Assembly (NCBI GenBank): GCA_019247255.1
Contig: JAFAPJ010000267.1
Coordinates: 1-27,903 of the forward strand
Source of the DNA: Methylobacteriaceae bacterium
Lineage (GTDB): Bacteria; Pseudomonadota; Alphaproteobacteria; Rhizobiales; Beijerinckiaceae
DNA: 27,903 nucleotides
Direction of reading: 5' to 3'
Shown: positions 25,328 through 27,903 of the stretch, piece after piece
How the letters are laid out: each line of letters starts with the position of its first letter
Numbering within the stretch: the first letter of the stretch is position 1
Translations under genes and position numbers: made by a program
Notes under the pieces: generated by a model
What the model saw: the letters and a program-made list of their open reading frames with translations, nothing else
Database searches by the model: none
Told to the model about the DNA's origin: nothing

Positions 25328-26125
25328 TCAGCTCCAGTCGAGCCGAAGACCGTCATAGGCTGGGACGATCCCGTCCGGCAGCTCGGCCGCGAGACGCCCG
25401 TAATCGACATCCGTGTGCAGGTTCGTCAGCACCGCGCGGCGCGGCTTCACCTCGGACACGAAGGCGAGCGCCTCCGAGACGGAGAAGTGCGTGGGGTGGG
25501 GCGTGTAGCGCAGCGCGTCGAGGATCAAAAGGTCGAGGCCGCGCAGACGCTCGACGCTGTCCGGCGGCACCCCGCTAACGTCCGGCACGTAGGCCATGGC
25601 GCCGAAGCGGAAGCCGAGCGCGGGCGTCCGCCCGTGCTCCACCGCGACCGGGACAGCCTCGACGGTCCCGCCCTCGCCCGCGACGGCCACGGGCGTTCCC
25701 AGCTCAATGCGATGCTCGTCGGCGATCGGCGGGTAGTCGCTGCCGGGCGGCGCCTGGAAAATGTAGCCGAAGCGCTCGGCCAGAAGGCCGCTCGTCCTGG
25801 CGTCCGCCCAGACCGGCACGCGCCGGCGCATGTGGATCGCGAGCGGTCGCAGGTCGTCGATCCCGTGCGTGTGGTCGGCGTGGTCGTGCGTGAGCAGCAC
25901 GGCGTCGAGCCGGCTCACCCCGGCCTCGAGAAGCTGGACCCGCAAGTCGGGCGAGGTATCAACCAGGACCTTGGTCGTCCCGCCCGCCCCCGCCCGCTCG
26001 ACCAGGATCGAGCAGCGCCGGCGGCGGTTGCGCGGCTCGGCGGGGTCGCAGGCGCCCCAGCCCTGGCCGACCCGCGGCACGCCGCCGGACGACCCGCAGC
26101 CGAGGATCGTCGCCGTGAAGCTCAT
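25328..26125 (-). CDS. PhnP-like metallo-beta-lactamase-fold hydrolase
   Basis: The 265-aa product starts MSFTATILGCGSSGGVPRVG, typical of the PhnP-type phosphodiesterase branch of the metallo-beta-lactamase superfamily. The dinuclear metal motif H-x-H-x-D-H is HDHADH at 80-85; further metal ligands appear in VDTSPD (55-60), the VEHG segment and the final LTNLHTDVDY. The cysteines C26 and C38 (WGACDP...RRRRCS) match the conserved pattern of this branch. In E. coli, PhnP acts on 5-phosphoribosyl 1,2-cyclic phosphate, but no phn genes are here, so the substrate is open. The ATG overlaps the tatD stop (ATGA). The frame extends further up, within tatD, but that is shadow sequence. Confidence 0.88.
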   Translation of the reverse strand: MSFTATILGCGSSGGVPRVGQGWGACDPAEPRNRRRRCSILVERAGAGGTTKVLVDTSPDLRVQLLEAGVSRLDAVLLTHDHADHTHGIDDLRPLAIHMRRRVPVWADARTSGLLAERFGYIFQAPPGSDYPPIADEHRIELGTPVAVAGEGGTVEAVPVAVEHGRTPALGFRFGAMAYVPDVSGVPPDSVERLRGLDLLILDALRYTPHPTHFSVSEALAFVSEVKPRRAVLTNLHTDVDYGRLAAELPDGIVPAYDGLRLDWS

Positions 26126-26925
26126 GCCGCCGCAGCAGTCCGGCCGAACGCGTCGGCGGCCTTCGGGAACAGGCGAAGCACGTTCGCGGTCGTGATCCGG
26201 GCGGCGTCCGCGGGCGGCACGCCCCAGCATTCGGCGAGCACGGCCGCGGTCTCGCGGACGAAGGCCGGCTCGTTGCGCCGGCCCCGATGAGGCACCGGCG
26301 CGAGGTAGGGCGCGTCCGTCTCGACGAGGATGCGGTCGCGCGGCAGCGCGGTCGCGAGCTCGCGCAGGGCGGCCGAGCCTTTGAAGGTGAGGATCCCCGA
26401 GAAGGACACAAACAGCCCGAGCTCGATCCCGACCTCCGCGAGCTCGCGACCGGACGAGAAGCAGTGCAGAACCGCCGCGAAGGGCCCGGCGGCATTCTCC
26501 TCGCGCAGGATGCGGATCATGTCCCGGTCGGCGTCGCGCGCGTGGATGACGAGCGCCAGGCCGCTCTCGCGCGCGGCCGCGATATGCTGGCGGAAGACGC
26601 GCTCCTGCACGTCGCGGGGCGACTTGTCGTAGTGGAAGTCGAGCCCCGCCTCCCCGATGGCGACGCAGCGCGGATGGCGGGCCAGGCGGACGAGCTCGGC
26701 CGCCGGGACGTCCGGTTCCGCGGCGGCGTTATGCGGGTGCGTGCCGACCGTGAACACGACCTCGGGATAGGTCTCGGCGAGCGCCCGGTAGCTGTCCGCC
26801 CGCGCCACGTAGGTCGAGATCGTCACGAGGCCGGTAACGCCGGCCGCCTTCGCGCGAGCGACGACGTCCGGCAGCTCGGCCGCGAAATCCGGGAAGTCGA
26901 GGTGGCAGTGGCTGTCGACGAGCAT
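26122..26925 (-). CDS. tatD: TatD family metal-dependent hydrolase (putative DNase)
   Basis: The 267-aa product is a TIM-barrel hydrolase of the TatD/YcfH family, members of which act as metal-dependent DNases in quality control. Visible motifs are MLVDSHCHLDFPDF (1-14, metal ligands H6 and H8), IGEAGLDFHYD, VIHARDADRD, LHCFSSG and LVETDAPYLAPVPHRGRRNEP, covering the metal and catalytic residues. The ATG at 26925 gives the family's start; the frame continues 33 codons further into the 3' end of metG, but that part is not family-like. It follows metG after 16 bases and overlaps the PhnP-like gene, so the three are probably one operon, an order seen in many alphaproteobacteria. Confidence 0.93.
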   Translation of the reverse strand: MLVDSHCHLDFPDFAAELPDVVARAKAAGVTGLVTISTYVARADSYRALAETYPEVVFTVGTHPHNAAAEPDVPAAELVRLARHPRCVAIGEAGLDFHYDKSPRDVQERVFRQHIAAARESGLALVIHARDADRDMIRILREENAAGPFAAVLHCFSSGRELAEVGIELGLFVSFSGILTFKGSAALRELATALPRDRILVETDAPYLAPVPHRGRRNEPAFVRETAAVLAECWGVPPADAARITTANVLRLFPKAADAFGRTAAAA

Positions 26926-26941
26926 GCGGGCAAACGACGGG

Positions 26942-27903
26942 TCAGGCCGCGGGTTCGACGTAGCGCGGGAACACGCCGGTTGGCGTCGGCAGCGTGACGC
27001 CGCCGGCCAGGCGGTCGGCCACATCGAGCGAGGCGAAGTCGCGCGCCTCCGGCGGCACGCCGAGCTGGTCGAGCAGGCGGCCGGCCGCGTCCGGGATGAC
27101 GGGCTGGGCCAGGATCGCGACCGCCCGGACAGCCTCGGCCGTGACGGCGAGCACCGTCGCCATCCTGACCGGATCCTCCTTTCGGAGGATCCAAGGCTCC
27201 TGTGACGCGAAGTACCGGTTCGCCTCGGCGACCACCGCCCAGATCTCGGCGAGCGCGGAGTGGAGCGCGAGCCCCGCCATCGCGGCCCGGACGCGGTCCG
27301 GCAGCGCCGCGACGAGCGCGAGAAGCGCGTCGTCGACGTCCCGCCGCGCGCCGGCGGCCGGCAGGCGCCCGTCGCAATTCCTCGCGATCATGGTGAGGCA
27401 GCGCTGGGCGAGGTTGCCGAGGTCGTTCGCGAGGTCGGCGTTGATCCGGGCGACGATCGCCTCGTGCGAGTAGTTGCCGTCCTGCCCGAACGGGACCTCG
27501 CGCAGGAGGAAGTAGCGGAGCTGGTCTACCCCGTAGCGCTCCGCCATCTCCACCGGATCGACGACGTTGCCGACTGATTTCGACATCTTCTCGCCGCGGT
27601 TGAACAGGAACCCGTGCCCGAACACCCGCTTCGGCAGCGCGAGGCCCGCCGACATCAGGAAGGCCGGCCAGTACACGGTGTGGAAGCGGACGATGTCCTT
27701 GCCGATGACATGGAGGTCCGCGGGCCAGTAGCGCTCGAACATCTCGCCGCCGTGCGGATAGCCGACGCCGGTGATGTAGTTGGTGAGCGCGTCGACCCAG
27801 ACATACATGACGTGACGCTCGTCGCCCGGCACCGGCACGCCCCAGCGAAAGGTGGTGCGGCTGATGGAGAGGTCCTCCAGCCCTCGCTCCACGAAGGCCA
27901 CCA
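26942..27903 (-). CDS. metG: Methionyl-tRNA synthetase, C-terminal part (gene runs off the right edge)
   Basis: The visible 320 codons encode the C-terminal part of class I methionyl-tRNA synthetase, which charges tRNA-Met in the cytosol. They include [22 protein letters not shown], the [11 protein letters not shown] and [26 protein letters not shown] segments of the catalytic domain, the KMSKS loop (EKMSKSVGN) and the helical anticodon-binding domain ([17 protein letters not shown]). The HIGH motif lies beyond the window. The protein ends without the C-terminal tRNA-binding/dimer domain found in E. coli MetG, as is normal for the short alphaproteobacterial form. The methionine nearest the window edge is internal, not a start. 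A perfect 9-bp hairpin occurs inside the gene at 27171-27192. Confidence 0.95.
   Translation of the reverse strand, partial: VAFVERGLEDLSISRTTFRWGVPVPGDERHVMYVWVDALTNYITGVGYPHGGEMFERYWPADLHVIGKDIVRFHTVYWPAFLMSAGLALPKRVFGHGFLFNRGEKMSKSVGNVVDPVEMAERYGVDQLRYFLLREVPFGQDGNYSHEAIVARINADLANDLGNLAQRCLTMIARNCDGRLPAAGARRDVDDALLALVAALPDRVRAAMAGLALHSALAEIWAVVAEANRYFASQEPWILRKEDPVRMATVLAVTAEAVRAVAILAQPVIPDAAGRLLDQLGVPPEARDFASLDVADRLAGGVTLPTPTGVFPRYVEPAA
27171..27192 (-). other. Perfect GNRA-capped hairpin inside metG
   Basis: GGATCCTCC and GGAGGATCC form a 9-bp perfect stem. On the metG mRNA the loop is GAAA, a stable GNRA tetraloop. The 3' arm carries a Shine-Dalgarno-like GGAGG. It falls in codons for W-I-L-R-K-E-D-P, a conserved region, so chance is possible. 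Confidence 0.45.

Noticed and set aside
25320..25333. Terminator hairpin GCTG-AGGT-CAGC between DUF1003 and the PhnP-like gene
   Set aside because: The stem is only four base pairs and arises mostly because facing TGA stops are complementary; no T-run.
1..27903. CRISPR arrays, tRNA/rRNA genes, insertion sequences, phage genes
   Set aside because: No regularly spaced repeats, cloverleaf sequences, transposase or phage motifs were seen; the DNA is ordinary dense chromosomal coding sequence.

Overview
The window is chromosomal DNA from a very GC-rich alphaproteobacterium, most likely of the order Hyphomicrobiales (Rhizobiales), near Methylobacterium, Microvirga or Bosea. This rests on gene content and order (an lptF-lptG-lptD-pdxA-rsmA cluster, thrC next to an M16 'processing peptidase', metG-tatD-PhnP-like hydrolase), on codons that almost always end in G or C, and on many GTG/TTG starts. 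The genus cannot be fixed by eye. Coding density is very high. No gene-free stretch exceeds 300 bases, and I see no tRNA, rRNA, IS element or CRISPR.

Layout. (1) 1-235, minus: the first 78 codons of leucyl aminopeptidase pepA. (2) 418-7198, plus: an envelope/housekeeping operon lptF, lptG, lptD, pdxA, rsmA with start/stop overlaps. It supplies the LPS export permease and outer-membrane translocon, a B6 enzyme and a 16S rRNA methylase. The chaperone gene surA, usually between lptD and pdxA, is absent. (3) 7224-8747, plus: an isovaleryl-CoA dehydrogenase and a small AbrB-like protein resembling a VapB antitoxin but with no toxin. (4) 8865-13469, plus: a complete LIV-type (HAAT family) ABC importer. 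(5) 13567-20294, plus: thrC, an M16 zinc peptidase, a secreted cysteine-paired beta-propeller protein (first three coupled by 4-nt overlaps), then a seven-TM PAS-GGDEF-EAL cyclic-di-GMP protein.

(6) 20304-24545, minus: an uncharacterised 145-aa protein, propionyl-CoA carboxylase alpha (pccA), yqgE and a His-rich CDF metal exporter. (7) 24768-25325, plus: a DUF1003 membrane protein. (8) 25328-27903, minus: the 3' part of metG, then tatD and a PhnP-like metallo-beta-lactamase hydrolase.

Functional threads: ivd, the LIV importer and pccA could together serve branched-chain amino acid (or related acyl/aromatic acid) uptake and breakdown. The lpt genes build the outer membrane. I found no convincing new defence or mobile system. 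The best leads are the missing surA, the orphan AbrB protein, the coupled secreted propeller, the SGDEF/EAL protein that keeps its inhibitory site, islands of rare codons in lptG and lptD, and several small perfect inverted repeats near gene starts.
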